64,000 nucleotides of DNA from Desulfatiglans sp. (GTDB taxonomy: Bacteria > Desulfobacterota > DSM-4660 > Desulfatiglandales > HGW-15): positions 1-64,000 of the forward strand of contig JAAZBV010000156.1 in assembly GCA_012513605.1 (NCBI GenBank), written 5' to 3'. This document shows positions 63,643-64,000 of this stretch, one piece after another. The notes below the pieces were generated by a model. It was not told the DNA's origin. It worked only from the letters and a program-made list of their open reading frames with translations, and did no database searches. The number at the start of each line of letters is the position of its first letter. Within the stretch, counting starts at the first letter, position 1. A program made the position numbers and the translations under genes.

Positions 63643-64000
63643 TTATTTGGGCGGGGAGTATAGAGGTAACTTGAGGGTGATCACTGTAATATTTTCTTTG
63701 TCTGCCCTGATATCTATAAAGCCCTTTAAGACGCTGATGATCCTGTGAGTGATATAAAAGCCCCTCCCCTTTGCCTCTCCTTCCAGTAACTGCATGCGTA
63801 TATCCTCAGGTATGGAGCCTGTGTTTTTGACCTCAATGCAGGCATAGCCATTTTCTTCATATGTCTTTATGCCGAGCCTTCCGCCCTTGATTGGTATTGC
63901 CTTTGTTGCATTGTTTAAAAGATTGTCAAGCACCCTTTCAAGAAACAGGGGATAGCAGTAGATTACAAGGTTGTCATTAAAAGGCCCCTGTTCAAGGGTT
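63643..64000 (-). CDS. Sensor histidine kinase, C-terminal part (runs off the window)
   Basis: The last ~119 residues of a histidine kinase ATP-binding domain. The N-box LDNLLNNATKAIP contains the Asn pair for Mg-ATP. The later GRGFYITHRII corresponds to the G2 box, somewhat unusual (no second Gly of GLGL). The frame is open to the end of the window (EQGPFNDNLVIYCYPLFLERV), so the start and sensor are outside. It is convergent with rhaD (8-base gap). Confidence 0.85.
   Translation of the reverse strand, partial: TLEQGPFNDNLVIYCYPLFLERVLDNLLNNATKAIPIKGGRLGIKTYEENGYACIEVKNTGSIPEDIRMQLLEGEAKGRGFYITHRIISVLKGFIDIRADKENITVITLKLPLYSPPK

Overview
The window is a chromosome segment from a Gram-negative, probably anaerobic bacterium, most likely a member of the Desulfobacterota (former Deltaproteobacteria). 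The reasons are a TamA-TamB outer-membrane assembly pair, Mpl and a CheZ-type phosphatase (Gram-negative or proteobacterial traits); DUF1638 and DUF169 proteins; a cyclodeaminase-FolD one-carbon pair; a tetraheme c-type cytochrome protein with an apparent selenocysteine codon; and frequent TTG/GTG starts. No gene identifies a species.

Layout. 1-383: end of an rRNA operon (23S tail, 5S, terminator). 384-8.9 kb: a promoter-hairpin-terminator leader, two metallo-beta-lactamase-fold hydrolases, a hotdog thioesterase, a PBP4-type carboxypeptidase, a DUF1638 protein (minus strand), a GH3 beta-glucosidase and a DUF169 protein. 8.9-17.4 kb: tamA-tamB, a DUF2062 membrane protein and CstA. 17.4-24.3 kb: the predicted selenoprotein (5'-nucleotidase-like domain plus four CxxCH hemes), an orphan CheZ-like protein, an FAD oxidoreductase, a MIF-like tautomerase, an S1-domain protein and a cyclic-nucleotide-binding protein. 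24.3-31.2 kb (minus strand): the DUF2339/DUF3999 pair and a SagB-type nitroreductase. 31.2-38.5 kb: an accessory, AT-richer stretch with an orphan Phd antitoxin, a divergent OsmC/LysR pair, a 5'-truncated Rhs gene with a toxin-like tail, a possible immunity gene, a TPR lipoprotein-like or periplasmic protein and an AbiEii remnant. 38.5-43.5 kb: housekeeping ispG, rel, rpmB and mpl. 43.6-48.6 kb: a four-gene Gld-type ABC operon ending in DUF4340. 48.7-50.2 kb: fchA-folD. 50.2-57.8 kb: a CHASE2-TPR-Ser/Thr kinase divergent from a PilB-type ATPase, a B-box/pseudopilin-like protein, a prepilin and a membrane PAS protein. 57.8-64 kb: small proteins, rsmG, a RelB/RelE-like pair, PBP1A, a rhamnulose-1-phosphate aldolase and the C-terminal end of a histidine kinase that runs off the window.

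The most interesting item is an in-frame TGA at 17732-17734 in the conserved EPCG-x motif of the cytochrome/nucleotidase-like gene, followed at once by a hairpin of bacterial-SECIS type. This is best read as a selenocysteine codon, not a frameshift. Second are the Rhs remnant, which joins directly onto an 18-bp inverted repeat, and four families of short dispersed intergenic repeats. One copy of these repeats sits in frame inside the 5' end of the DUF3999 gene.

All calls come from reading the sequence and from memory of families; no database search was run.
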